In this document: piece by piece, positions 7,352 through 15,298 of the stretch
Layout of the letters: each line of letters starts with the position of its first letter
How positions within the stretch are numbered: the stretch's first letter is position 1
Source of the DNA: Rhizobium sp. Q54
GTDB lineage: Bacteria > Pseudomonadota > Alphaproteobacteria > Rhizobiales > Beijerinckiaceae
Length of the DNA stretch: 21,943 nucleotides
NCBI GenBank assembly: GCA_945903655.1
Contig: CAMDOY010000016.1
Coordinates: forward strand, 1-21,943
Direction of reading: 5' to 3'
Notes under the pieces: generated by a model
The model's database searches: none
Told to the model about the DNA's origin: nothing
Seen by the model: only the letters and a program-made list of their open reading frames with translations
Made by a program: the position numbers and the translations under genes

Positions 7352-7881
7352 TAGAGGCCGGGCCTTTCGCCTGCGCCTGCGAACATCTGCTCCGAAGGAT
7401 CCAGTCGGAAAATGGCGCAACGCACCTCGTCGGAAAGAATGAAGCTCTTGAGCTCCGCCGTGCTCATCAATGTCTCATTGATGCAGTTGAGGAAGAACAT
7501 GTGCGAATAGGGCTTCTCAATCAACCTGGCGATGGAGGCGCGCAATTCGTGGAACAAATGCGCCTGTTCATCGCGGTGCGCTGCGATAAGCTTGCGATGG
7601 GCCGCATTGTAAAAACGGCGCAAGACGCCATTGGCGAGGGCCCCGCAGTCCCGGCGCAGATGTTCGCGCAAGAAGGACAGGATCGCCACAGCGCCCACGA
7701 CGCCATGCTTTTGCAAGGCGCCCTGGCCGGTTTCGCAGCCATGGGCGGCGACGCCCAAACACTTTTGCAACATGTTGAAAAGAATTGATATATTCTCTTC
7801 TTCGCTGGCCTCCGCCAGCAGATCCTCAAACAGATCCGCCATCACGTCGGGGGTTATCGCCTCGAACCATTCGTTCATCAT
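7351..7881 (-). CDS. Hypothetical protein (176 aa), mostly helical, cytoplasmic
   Basis: I do not recognise this protein. Starting at ATG 7881 (tandem with ATG 7878, and preceded at 10 nt by AAGGA), it reads MMNEWFEAITPDVMADLFED. It has no signal peptide or convincing membrane segment and appears mainly alpha-helical, with acidic N-terminal helices and a basic middle (REHLRRDCG, LRRFYNAAHRKLIAAHRDEQ). Six Cys residues and several His residues are scattered with no clear metal-binding pattern. A TTG at 7938 would add 19 residues (MLKGRGFEPSSSSGKDGAH) that look less conserved in character. It lies downstream of livF1 on the same strand with a gap of about 100 bp, and upstream of tctC, so it could ride on the transporter transcript. 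Codon composition resembles the neighbours. Confidence 0.65.
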   Translation of the reverse strand: MMNEWFEAITPDVMADLFEDLLAEASEEENISILFNMLQKCLGVAAHGCETGQGALQKHGVVGAVAILSFLREHLRRDCGALANGVLRRFYNAAHRKLIAAHRDEQAHLFHELRASIARLIEKPYSHMFFLNCINETLMSTAELKSFILSDEVRCAIFRLDPSEQMFAGAGERPGL

Positions 7882-7983
7882 GTGGGCGCCATCCTTGCCT
7901 GATGAAGAAGACGGCTCGAAGCCGCGCCCCTTAAGCAAGGCGATGCGCTTTTATGACAATCCCGGCCCGGGAGACCCTGAGCG

Positions 7984-8697
7984 TCAATCGAGCCCAAGAA
8001 GCTTGGCGCCGAAACTCGCGTCATTGAGCAATTGCCCACGCGATCCCTCGAGCACGGTCCTGCCGTTCTCGATGACATAGGCGCGCTCGACAAATTCGAG
8101 GGCGCGGTGGATGTTCTGCTCCACCAGCACGATGGTGATGCCATCCGCCGCGATCTGCGCCAGCGCCTGCATGACATCCCGGATGATGAGCGGCGCCACG
8201 CCGATGAAGGGCTCGTCCAGCAGCAGAAGGCGCGGGCGCGACATCAGCGCGCGGCCGATGGCCACCATCTGCTGCTGCCCGCCGCTCAGCGTGCCAGCGG
8301 CCTGCCGCTCCTTCTCCTTGAGAATGGGAAACAGCGTGAAGACCTGCTCCAGCGATTGGGCGAGCGCGCGGCGCGGCGCGGCGAGATAGGCGCCCATCTC
8401 CAGATTTTCGCGCACGCTCATATCCACGAACAGCCTGCGCCCCTCGGGCACCAGCGCCATGCCGCGCGAGAGCCTGCTGTTCACGTCGCTGCGGGTTTCA
8501 TCGCGCCCGTCAAAGGCGATGCGCCCGGCCTGCGCGGGATAGTGGCCAACGATGGCGCCCAGCGTGGTGGATTTGCCCGCGCCATTGGCGCCAAGCAGGC
8601 CCACTTTCTCACCTGCGGAAATCGACAGGCTCACACCCCACAGCGCCTGCAGGGGACCATGGGAAACTTCGAGATCATCCACCCGCAGCAGAGTCAT
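7984..8697 (-). CDS. livF: HAAT-family ABC transporter ATPase LivF (cassette 1)
   Basis: The second ATP-hydrolysing subunit of a branched-chain-amino-acid-type importer, at the cytoplasmic face of the inner membrane, 237 aa. Walker A is GANGAGKST (36-44), the signature LSGGQ (137-141, in LSGGQQQMVAIGRALM) and Walker B LLLLDE followed by PFIGVAP. The C-terminal GRTVLEGSRGQLLND and LLGLD endings are LivF-like. Length is standard (about 235 aa). Its start (8697) overlaps the stop of the livM-livG fusion gene by 4 nt (ATGA), so translation is coupled. It is the last gene of the cassette 1 minus-strand operon. Family membership is clear; the solute is not. Confidence 0.94.
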   Translation of the reverse strand: MTLLRVDDLEVSHGPLQALWGVSLSISAGEKVGLLGANGAGKSTTLGAIVGHYPAQAGRIAFDGRDETRSDVNSRLSRGMALVPEGRRLFVDMSVRENLEMGAYLAAPRRALAQSLEQVFTLFPILKEKERQAAGTLSGGQQQMVAIGRALMSRPRLLLLDEPFIGVAPLIIRDVMQALAQIAADGITIVLVEQNIHRALEFVERAYVIENGRTVLEGSRGQLLNDASFGAKLLGLD

Positions 8698-10490
8698 TTG
8701 GCCTCCGTGGCGGCATGCCCGAGATAAGTCGTCAGCACCTTCTCATCGCGCATGGCCTCCGCCAGCGGCGCGTCCGCGATGACCGCGCCATTGTCGAGCA
8801 CGATGAGGCGATCCACCACCTGCGCCAGCGCGGAAAAAATATGCTCCACCCAGATGACGGTGATTCCATAGTGGTCGCGGATGTCGCGAATGTGTTTCAC
8901 GAAGGTCGCGATCTCCACGGTGGAGAGGCCCGAGGCCACTTCATCGACCAGCAGCAACTTGGGTTCCGCCGCCAGCGCGCGCGCCAGCTCCAGCGCCTTC
9001 TTCTGCTGCAGGCTCAGCAGTTCCGCCTTGCGCTCCAGCAAGCCATCAAGGCCCACATAGCGGGCGAAGACATCGGCCGTGCGCATGGCGTCCACCAGCG
9101 GCGTCTTGCTGGCGCCGAAGGTGCGGCCAATCGCGATATTCTCCCGCACGGTGAGTTCGGCGAAGGGGCGCGGGATCTGATAGGTGCGGCCAATGCCCAG
9201 ATGGGCGATTTCATCCGCACGAAAATCCGCGATGTCCTTGCCCTCGATCAGGATGCGCCCCGAACGCGGCCGATAAATGCCGGAGATGAGATTGAACAGC
9301 GTCGTCTTGCCCGAACCATTGGGCCCCACCAGACCCACGATCTCGCCCTGCCTGATGGTGAGGCTGACATTGTTGACGGCCACATTGCCGCCAAAGGCCA
9401 TGGTGGCGCCTTCGCAAGCCAGCACGATCTGATTTTTGTCGATGGCGCGCCGCGCCAGCGGCAGCTCGTCACTGACCGCGCCCGTGGAGGCAGCCACCTC
9501 GAAATGGCTTTCACGCGAAAGCCAGAAGAGGCTGCGATGCCCGGTGATCCATTTGGCGCGCAGCAGGCCGCCGGGCAGGAAACGACCGATCAGCATGATC
9601 ATGAGGCCAAGCACAGCCTCGCGCAGATGGGAGAGCTTGACGAGCAGCGCCTGTTCCAGCGAGGCGAAGAGCACCATGCCCACCAGCGGCCCCAGCAGCA
9701 GGCCCGAACCGCCGAGCAGAGCGCCTGCGATAGGCACCAGCGCGACGCCCAGATTGAACATGGTGTTGGGCGCGATATAGCTGAACTGCCAGGCCTGAAT
9801 GGCGCCGGCCATGGCCGCGAAACCAGCGCTCAGCGTGAGGGTCGCGAGCTTGAAGACGAAGAGGCGAATGCCCGCCACTTCCGCCACCTGTTCATCGTTG
9901 CGGATGGCGCGCAGGCCATAGCCAAAGCGCGAACGCATCAGCCACAGGGTCACGGCGATGGTGAGCGCCGCCAGCGAAGCGGCCATGTAGAAGGCGGGGA
10001 CCAGGACATAATCGGGCGGCAGGGTGATGCCATCGCTGCCACGCGTGAGGCCATCGAAATTATTCGCCAGCAATTCGCACAGCGGCACGATGGCGAGAGT
10101 CGCAAAGGCGAAGTAATCGCCCTTCAGGCGAAACAGCGGCAGAGAGACCAGCAGCGCCGCCAACGAGCCGAAGAACACCGCCGCCGCAAAGCTCGGCGCC
10201 AGCGGCGCGCCGCGCGTCAACAGAATCGCGAAGGCGTAGGCGCCGATGCCGTAGAAGGCGAAATGGCCGAGATTGAGATAGCCCATCTGGCCATTCACCC
10301 AATCCCAGCTCTGCGCCATGACGAAGGAGATCATCAGCGCGAGGACAAAGGCGGTGAGATAGGAGCCCGCAAAGGCAGGAATGGCCGCGACCCCCGCAGC
10401 CAGCGCCAGAGCGCAGCCATAAAGGACGATGCGGGGCATGGGCGCCCGCGCCTCGTCAGCTGGGGCCTTCTGACTCACGCCTTGCGCCAT
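8694..10490 (-). CDS. livM-livG: Fused LivM-type permease and LivG-type ATPase (cassette 1)
   Basis: A single 598-aa protein joins the second HAAT permease to the first ATPase. Residues about 19-313 are the LivM-like membrane domain, with the conserved stretch GYLNLGHFAFYGIGAYAFA and the later GALLGGSGLLLGPLVG segment. A linker of about 40 residues follows (314-352). Residues about 355-598 are the LivG-like ATPase, with Walker A GPNGSGKTT (389-397), Walker B LLLVDE (512-517) and the typical ending LTTYLG. The ABC signature is degenerate: LSLQQKKALELARAL instead of LSYGxQRxLEIARAL. The ATG at 10490 overlaps the livH1 stop by 16 nt, consistent with coupled translation. An ATG at 10439 is an alternative, and an extension to 10571 is unlikely. 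The fusion halves stoichiometric risk by keeping both domains one-to-one; that benefit is inference. Confidence 0.92.
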   Translation of the reverse strand: MAQGVSQKAPADEARAPMPRIVLYGCALALAAGVAAIPAFAGSYLTAFVLALMISFVMAQSWDWVNGQMGYLNLGHFAFYGIGAYAFAILLTRGAPLAPSFAAAVFFGSLAALLVSLPLFRLKGDYFAFATLAIVPLCELLANNFDGLTRGSDGITLPPDYVLVPAFYMAASLAALTIAVTLWLMRSRFGYGLRAIRNDEQVAEVAGIRLFVFKLATLTLSAGFAAMAGAIQAWQFSYIAPNTMFNLGVALVPIAGALLGGSGLLLGPLVGMVLFASLEQALLVKLSHLREAVLGLMIMLIGRFLPGGLLRAKWITGHRSLFWLSRESHFEVAASTGAVSDELPLARRAIDKNQIVLACEGATMAFGGNVAVNNVSLTIRQGEIVGLVGPNGSGKTTLFNLISGIYRPRSGRILIEGKDIADFRADEIAHLGIGRTYQIPRPFAELTVRENIAIGRTFGASKTPLVDAMRTADVFARYVGLDGLLERKAELLSLQQKKALELARALAAEPKLLLVDEVASGLSTVEIATFVKHIRDIRDHYGITVIWVEHIFSALAQVVDRLIVLDNGAVIADAPLAEAMRDEKVLTTYLGHAATEAK

Positions 10491-11353
10491 GACGCCAACC
10501 CACGGGGAAAGACGACGAGAATGATCAGCAGCAGGATCACGCTGATGGCGGGCGCCCATTTGGGGGACCACAGGAAGGCGGTGAAGGCCTCCGCCACGCC
10601 CAGCATCAGGCCCGCGATCATGGCCCCCGCCAGATTGCCAATTCCCCCCACCACGATGATGGTGAAGGCCCGCACCGTCAGGCTGAAGCCCATGTAGGGA
10701 TCGACGGGATAGATGATGGCGTAGAGCACGCCCGCCACGCCCACGAGGCCCGAACCAGCGGCGAAGGTCAGCGCCCGCGCGCGCGGGCCGTTCACGCCGC
10801 AGAGCGCCGCGCCAAAGGCGTCCTGCGTCACCGCGCGCACGGCTTTTCCGAACCAGGCGTATTTCAGATAAAAATGCAGCGCGAGCGTCAGCGCCACGAT
10901 CCCCGCGAGAATCCAGATCTGCGCCATGGGCAGGATGATGTCGCCCATTTCCAGCATCTCCGAGCGCACGGGAATGTTGCGCTGCTGGGTGCCCGCCGCA
11001 AAGCCCGTGAGATCGCTCATCATGATCAGCGCGCCCGTGGTGATCAGCACGGTGCCGATGGTCTCGTCATGCTTGCCGCGCCTCGCCAGAGGCCGCAGCA
11101 GCCCCGCATGGAAGAGATAGCCGAAGGCGAAGACGGGGATCACGATCATGGGGATGATGAGCACCGGGTTCCATCCGGTCTTCAGGAAGATCAGGCTCGC
11201 GACGACGCCGGAAATCGCGAGCAAGGTGCCATGGGCGATGTTGAGAATATGCGCCACGCCATAGACGAGCGACAGGCCGAAGGCGACCAGCGCATAGATG
11301 CCGCCCAGCAAAACGCCGTTCAGCAGCACCTGGATGAAAATGTCCAACGGCAT
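10475..11353 (-). CDS. livH: HAAT-family ABC transporter permease LivH (cassette 1)
   Basis: First inner-membrane permease of the importer, 292 aa with about eight hydrophobic segments. The N-terminus MPLDIFIQVLLNGVLLGGIY and the following LVAFGLSLVYGVAHILNIAHG are the hallmark LivH start. The late GGIGNLAGAMIAGLMLGVAE loop is the permease-ATPase coupling region of the family. The frame is open up to 11515, but the extra 54 residues are low-complexity and read through a 13-G tract on this strand, so the ATG at 11353 is chosen. Its ribosome binding site is unclear: either CAGG 4 nt away or the poly-G tract about 10 nt upstream. It is the first gene of the minus-strand operon and is divergent from livK1. 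Confidence 0.93.
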   Translation of the reverse strand: MPLDIFIQVLLNGVLLGGIYALVAFGLSLVYGVAHILNIAHGTLLAISGVVASLIFLKTGWNPVLIIPMIVIPVFAFGYLFHAGLLRPLARRGKHDETIGTVLITTGALIMMSDLTGFAAGTQQRNIPVRSEMLEMGDIILPMAQIWILAGIVALTLALHFYLKYAWFGKAVRAVTQDAFGAALCGVNGPRARALTFAAGSGLVGVAGVLYAIIYPVDPYMGFSLTVRAFTIIVVGGIGNLAGAMIAGLMLGVAEAFTAFLWSPKWAPAISVILLLIILVVFPRGLASWRKA

Positions 11354-11363
11354 GGCCTGCGAT

Positions 11364-11376
11364 CCCCCCCCCCCCC
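11364..11376. repeat. Homopolymer of 13 C (13 G on the livH1 strand)
   Basis: Thirteen consecutive C residues on the plus strand lie 10 nt upstream of the livH1 start, in its untranslated leader, where a ribosome binding site would sit. Such tracts are known to change length by slipped-strand replication. No other homopolymer of this size is visible in the window. Confidence 0.9.
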
Positions 11377-11483
11377 GGCCCCATGGGGGCCACGCCGGAT
11401 CGTGATACGCCCGGTCAGACCGAAAAGTGACGAGACCGCCGCTCCAAGTCAATAGCCGCCCCGCACGACAACGCCTTTGTTCC

Positions 11484-11511
11484 TTGACAGTGAACGGGGA
11501 TGTGAAATCAT
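11484..11511 (+). promoter_or_regulatory. Candidate sigma-70 promoter of livK1
   Basis: A perfect -35 hexamer TTGACA (11484-11489) is followed after 16 bp by AATCAT (11506-11511), a 4-of-6 match to TATAAT. Transcription would start about 35 nt before the livK1 ATG, leaving room for the AAGGAGG binding site at 11539-11545. Read on the opposite strand this DNA also serves the livH1 leader. Prediction from sequence only. Confidence 0.5.
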
Positions 11512-11551
11512 CCACCCCAAGGTCACCAGAAGCTGATCAAGGAGGAACAGC

Positions 11552-12766
11552 ATGCAGCATAAATGGATTTGGGCGGCGTCTTTGGCCGCCGCGATGATGG
11601 CGGCGAGCCCGGGCGCGCTTCAGGCCAAGCAGAATTCCTGCGACGAGCCCATCGTGATCGGCACGACGATTTCCATGTCCGGCCCGCTGGCGACGCTCAC
11701 CGGCAACTGGGACAAGATGACCAATATCTTCGCCGAGGAGATCAACAAGACGGGCGGCGTCAACATTTCCTCTTGCGGCAAGAAGGTGCCGATCAAATTC
11801 GTGATCTATGACGATCAGGGCAATCCCTCGACCGCCGTGAGCCTGCACGAGAAGATGGCGACCGTGGACAATGTGGATTTCTTCGCGGGCACGGACTGGA
11901 CCTTCGTGGTCATGCCGGTGTCCACCGTGGCGGAGAAGCATCGCATCCCCATCATCGGCGGCAATGTGGCGACGCCTGCAGCCTTCGAGCGCGGGCTGAA
12001 ATATTTCTGGTCGACGCCCTATCCCATGACCTTCAACTGGGACGCCAACTATTACGACATGGTGAAGAACGTCGATCCCAAGCCCAAGACCATTTTCTGG
12101 ATCACCCAGGACAATCCGGTTTACAAATCCGTGCGCGACATCTGGGCCAAGAAATACGAGGAAATCGGCATCAAGATCGTGGGGGATGAGACCTTCCCGA
12201 ACGACCTGAAGGATTTCAGCTCCATCGTGCTGAAGGTGCGCTCGGCGAAGCCCGACATCATCTACATCAACTCCTTCGACAATGTGGCGACGCCGCTGAT
12301 CCAGCAATTGCGTCAGCAGCGCATCAAGGCCATGGGCATTCACTTCCCCATCGTGTCGCTGGAGCTGGGCCGCCAGACCAAGGCCTATGGCGGCATCGAG
12401 GGGATCACGGGCGTCGTCGGCTGGATTCCCGGCGTGAAGAGCGAGTTCGCGGACTTCATGAAGACCGTGCTCGACAGGTCCGGCGTCAACGTGCTGGAGA
12501 GCGCGACCGTCATGCCGCGCTTCACCTCCTACATGCTGATGATTCAGGCCATCGAGAAGGCGGGCGCCGTGGATCGGGAGAAGGTGCGCGAAGCCCTCTT
12601 CAAGGGCGCCTTCCGCGGTCCCACCGGCCCCATCACCTTTGACGAGAAGGGCCAGCCCGACACCAAGACCCTCGTGACCCAGAACATCGATGGTCAACCC
12701 GTGGTGGTCTGGCCGCCGGCTCTGTCCACCGGCAAACTCAAGTGGCCCGCGCCTTCCTGGCAATAG
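11552..12766 (+). CDS. livK: HAAT-family periplasmic substrate-binding protein LivK (cassette 1)
   Basis: The periplasmic receptor that delivers solute to the LivH/M/G/F complex encoded divergently to its left, 404 aa. The signal peptide starts MQHKWIWAASLAAAMM and ends near ALQA|KQNSC. The type I binding-protein fold is shown by IVIGTTISMSGPLATLTGN at the mature start, VIYDDQGNPSTAV, and the hinge region PDIIYINSFDNVATPLIQQL. A strong AAGGAGG binding site (11539-11545) lies 6 nt before the ATG. It resembles the branched-chain amino acid/amide/aromatic binding group; the ligand cannot be assigned. A Cys pair in the mature protein (residues 30 and 75, from NSCDEP and SSCGKK) might form a disulfide, which is inference. 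Divergent placement from its own permease genes permits separate control. Confidence 0.92.
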   Translation: MQHKWIWAASLAAAMMAASPGALQAKQNSCDEPIVIGTTISMSGPLATLTGNWDKMTNIFAEEINKTGGVNISSCGKKVPIKFVIYDDQGNPSTAVSLHEKMATVDNVDFFAGTDWTFVVMPVSTVAEKHRIPIIGGNVATPAAFERGLKYFWSTPYPMTFNWDANYYDMVKNVDPKPKTIFWITQDNPVYKSVRDIWAKKYEEIGIKIVGDETFPNDLKDFSSIVLKVRSAKPDIIYINSFDNVATPLIQQLRQQRIKAMGIHFPIVSLELGRQTKAYGGIEGITGVVGWIPGVKSEFADFMKTVLDRSGVNVLESATVMPRFTSYMLMIQAIEKAGAVDREKVREALFKGAFRGPTGPITFDEKGQPDTKTLVTQNIDGQPVVVWPPALSTGKLKWPAPSWQ

Positions 12767-12783
12767 GGGCTGCGGCGTGAGGT

Positions 12784-12823
12784 TCAGGCGCTCGGGGCAC
12801 ACCCTGGGCGCCTGACTTGCTTT
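12784..12823 (+). terminator. Terminator between convergent livK1 and livF2
   Basis: TCAGGCGC (12784-12791) and GCGCCTGA (12808-12815) form an 8-bp stem whose loop carries a further GGG/CCC pairing, followed by CTTGCTTT. It lies 17 nt after the livK1 stop and ends at the livF2 stop codon, so it best terminates livK1 and might also affect the opposing transcript. Confidence 0.55.
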
Positions 12824-13539
12824 CAGCGACCCGCGACGCCCAGCAGAGCCGCCATCTTTTCGGGCGCAGCGGCCAGCTCCCGGCTCGGGCCAGAGAACAC
12901 GATGCGCCCGCGATCCAGCACAATGGTGTCCTCGGCGAAATCGAGGGCCAGGCGGGCGTGCTGCTCCACCAGCATCAGGGCGGTGTCGCCCTCCTTTTTG
13001 AGCCGCTCGAGCCCGTCGAGCACCGCGTCCACGATGACGGGCGCGAGGCCCTCCATGGGCTCGTCCATGAGAATGAACGAGGGATTGCCCATGAGGGCGC
13101 GGCCAATGGCGAGCATCTGCTGCTCGCCGCCCGAGAGCTGGTCGCCCCGGTTTTTCCGGCGGCGGGCGAGAGACGGAAAGAACTCATAGACCCGCTGCAG
13201 GGACCAGCGGCCCGCCCTTTCAGCGACGACGAGGTTTTCCTCGACCGTCAGGGATTTGAAGATCTCGCGCTCCTGCGGCACAAGCGCCAGCCCCAGCAGG
13301 GCGCGGCGATAGGGGGGGAGCTTGCTGATCTCCTCGCCATTGAAGCTGATGGAGCCGCCATGCATGGTGGTGTGCCCCATGATGGTGGAGAACAGCGTCG
13401 TCTTGCCCACGCCATTGCGACCGAGCAGCGCCAGGGTGGCGCCGGGCGCGAGACTCAGCGAGACATTGTCGATCACCACGGTCTCGCCATAGCCCGCCCG
13501 CACATTGGTGAGCACGAGGCCTTCGCTCTTTGCGCTCAT
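12823..13539 (-). CDS. livF: HAAT-family ABC transporter ATPase LivF (cassette 2)
   Basis: Cytoplasmic ATPase subunit of the second importer, 238 aa. Walker A is GRNGVGKTT (40-48), the signature LSGGEQ (135-140) and Walker B ILMDEPMEGLAP (from 156). The final residues LLGVAGR are typical for LivF. The start codon at 13539 shares one base with the livG2 stop (TGATG), indicating coupled translation. It is the last gene of a five-gene minus-strand operon and is convergent with livK1. It is recognisably different from the LivF of cassette 1, so this is not a recent duplication. Confidence 0.94.
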   Translation of the reverse strand: MSAKSEGLVLTNVRAGYGETVVIDNVSLSLAPGATLALLGRNGVGKTTLFSTIMGHTTMHGGSISFNGEEISKLPPYRRALLGLALVPQEREIFKSLTVEENLVVAERAGRWSLQRVYEFFPSLARRRKNRGDQLSGGEQQMLAIGRALMGNPSFILMDEPMEGLAPVIVDAVLDGLERLKKEGDTALMLVEQHARLALDFAEDTIVLDRGRIVFSGPSRELAAAPEKMAALLGVAGR

Positions 13540-14291
13540 CAGTGTTTGCTCTCCCCAAGATAGACTTCGCGCACTTTGGGATCGTCCGCGATCTGCGCAG
13601 GCGGCCCCTCCACCAGCACGGCGCCCTGCACCAGCACCGTGATGCGTTGCGCGACGCGGAACACCAGCTCCATGTCATGCTCGATGAAGAGCACGGCGAT
13701 GTCGGCGGGCAGTTTCTCGATGGTGTCGATGATGGCGCCGGTTTCGATGGGCGGCACGCCAGCGGCGGGCTCGTCGAGCAGCAGGACCTTCGGCTTCAGC
13801 GCCAGCGCCATGGCGATCTCGATCATGCGCTGGCGGCCATAGGCGAGTTCGGTGACCGGGCGCAGCGCCTCGGTGGCGAGGCCCAGCGGCACGAGCAGGT
13901 CATAGGCCTCCTCGATGAGGGCGCGGTGGTGACCGGCGGGCCGCAGCAAATCATTGGCGACGCCCTCGCGCTCAGCGATGGCGAGGGTGACGTTTTCCAG
14001 AACCGTGAGCTTCTTGAAAAGCGCGCTGATCTGGAAGGTGCGCACCAGCCCGCGCTTGACCCGCTGGGCGCGCGTGAGGGAGGTGATGTCCTCCCCGCCC
14101 AGCAGGATCTGCCCGGAGGTTGGCGCCAGCACGCCCGTCACCAGATTGACGAAGCTCGTCTTGCCCGCCCCATTGGGACCAATGAGCGCATGGCGGGCGC
14201 CGCGCTCCAGCTTGAAGTTGATGTCGCTGGCGACCGCGAGGGCGCCGAAGGTCTTGCACAGGGATTTCGTTTCAAGAGCCAGAGCAGTCAT
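13539..14291 (-). CDS. livG: HAAT-family ABC transporter ATPase LivG (cassette 2)
   Basis: The partner ATPase of the second importer, 250 aa. Walker A is GPNGAGKTS (38-46), the signature LAYGRQRMIEIAMAL (from 149) is the normal LivG form, and Walker B is VLLLDEPAAG (169-178). The conserved ending REVYLGE is LivG-like. The ATG at 14291 shares one base with the livM2 stop (TGATG); the reading frame stays open upstream into livM2 but that part is out-of-frame overlap. Comparison with the LivG half of the fused protein is informative, because this copy keeps the usual signature. Confidence 0.94.
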   Translation of the reverse strand: MTALALETKSLCKTFGALAVASDINFKLERGARHALIGPNGAGKTSFVNLVTGVLAPTSGQILLGGEDITSLTRAQRVKRGLVRTFQISALFKKLTVLENVTLAIAEREGVANDLLRPAGHHRALIEEAYDLLVPLGLATEALRPVTELAYGRQRMIEIAMALALKPKVLLLDEPAAGVPPIETGAIIDTIEKLPADIAVLFIEHDMELVFRVAQRITVLVQGAVLVEGPPAQIADDPKVREVYLGESKH

Positions 14292-15298
14292 CAGCGGCTC
14301 CTCCAGCGGTCCAGAAACCGTCCGCATACGCCCAGCACGCCGCCACGGGCGAAGACCACGACGAAGATCATGAACAGGCCGATCCAGAAATACCAGAAGA
14401 TCGGATCTATCTGCGAGAACCGATCCTGCGCGATCATGTAGAGGGGCACGCCGATGAAGGCACCATAGAGCTGCCCTACCCCGCCAATCACCAGCATGAT
14501 GATGAGTTCGCCCGACTTGCTGAGCGCCAGCGTATTCAGCCCCACCAGCGCCGTCGTTTGCGCGATCAGGGCGCCCGACAGGCCAGCCAGAGCGGCGGAG
14601 ATCGTGTAGATGACGATCTTGCGCTGATCGACCGGGGCGCCGATGGCGTGCATGCGATTGGTGTTCTCGCGAATGCCGGTCAGAGAACGCCCGAAGGGAG
14701 AATAGACAATGTTGCGCGCGATGAGCCAGCCGATGAACAACACCAGGAGGCAATAGACATAGGCAGTATGGCCAAAGAGATCGAAGCGGAAGACGCCGAA
14801 AATCGGATCGATCTTCATGCCCAGAAGGCCGTCCGATCCGCCAGTCACCGAACTCCACTTGTTGGCGAGCTCCTGCAGGAGCGCAGCGACCACCAGGGTC
14901 TGCATCAGGAGCGTCAGTCCCGCCGTGCGCAGAACGATCATGCCGGACGCGAAGCCAACGACGGAGGCGGCGGCGGCGGCGACGACCAACTGGCTCAGGG
15001 GCTCCTGCCAGCCATTGGCCGCCATGATCCCCGCCGCATAGGCGCCCACGCCAAAAAAGGCCGCATGGCCGAGCGTCACGATCCCCGCGAAGCCTATGAG
15101 CAAATCGAGCGAGAGGGCGAAAAGGATCGTCGCGAAGATCTGCGCCCCGAGGGCATGGTAGCCATCAAAGATAAAGTAACAGCCCGCCGCCAGAACCCAG
15201 GGCAGGGCTTCATACCATTTGAAGCGATGGCGACGCGCGAAGGCGTCGATGACCGCCTTACGGTCCACGGGGGAGCCGGGAGACACGGAGTCCGTCAT
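14291..15298 (-). CDS. livM: HAAT-family ABC transporter permease LivM (cassette 2)
   Basis: Second inner-membrane permease of the importer, 335 aa with several hydrophobic segments. The family core is LSLDLLIGFAGIVTLGHAAF, followed by FGVGAYAAGI. Later come SGELIIMLVIGGVGQLYGAF and the C-terminal segment FMIFVVVFARGGVLG. The ATG at 15298 overlaps the livH2 stop by 4 nt (ATGA), fixing the start; an upstream open extension to 15826 runs antiparallel to conserved livH2 sequence and is not used. It has a rather long N-terminal cytoplasmic stretch (about 30 residues, MTDSVSPGSPVDRKAV and on) before the first membrane helix. Confidence 0.93.
   Translation of the reverse strand: MTDSVSPGSPVDRKAVIDAFARRHRFKWYEALPWVLAAGCYFIFDGYHALGAQIFATILFALSLDLLIGFAGIVTLGHAAFFGVGAYAAGIMAANGWQEPLSQLVVAAAAASVVGFASGMIVLRTAGLTLLMQTLVVAALLQELANKWSSVTGGSDGLLGMKIDPIFGVFRFDLFGHTAYVYCLLVLFIGWLIARNIVYSPFGRSLTGIRENTNRMHAIGAPVDQRKIVIYTISAALAGLSGALIAQTTALVGLNTLALSKSGELIIMLVIGGVGQLYGAFIGVPLYMIAQDRFSQIDPIFWYFWIGLFMIFVVVFARGGVLGVCGRFLDRWRSR

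Noticed and set aside
8715..10697. Long plus-strand open frame opposite the livM-livG fusion
   Set aside because: The translation is low-complexity and Arg/Gln/His-rich, with no ribosome binding site or motif; it mirrors the third-position GC bias of the true gene.
11447..11452. Minus-strand TTGACT as -35 for the livH1 operon
   Set aside because: The sequence at the -10 distance (CACTTT) matches only 2 of 6 consensus bases, so I do not call a promoter.
11537..12802. Minus-strand open frame opposite livK1
   Set aside because: Codon-bias shadow; livK1 has a signal peptide, a strong ribosome binding site and a family fold.
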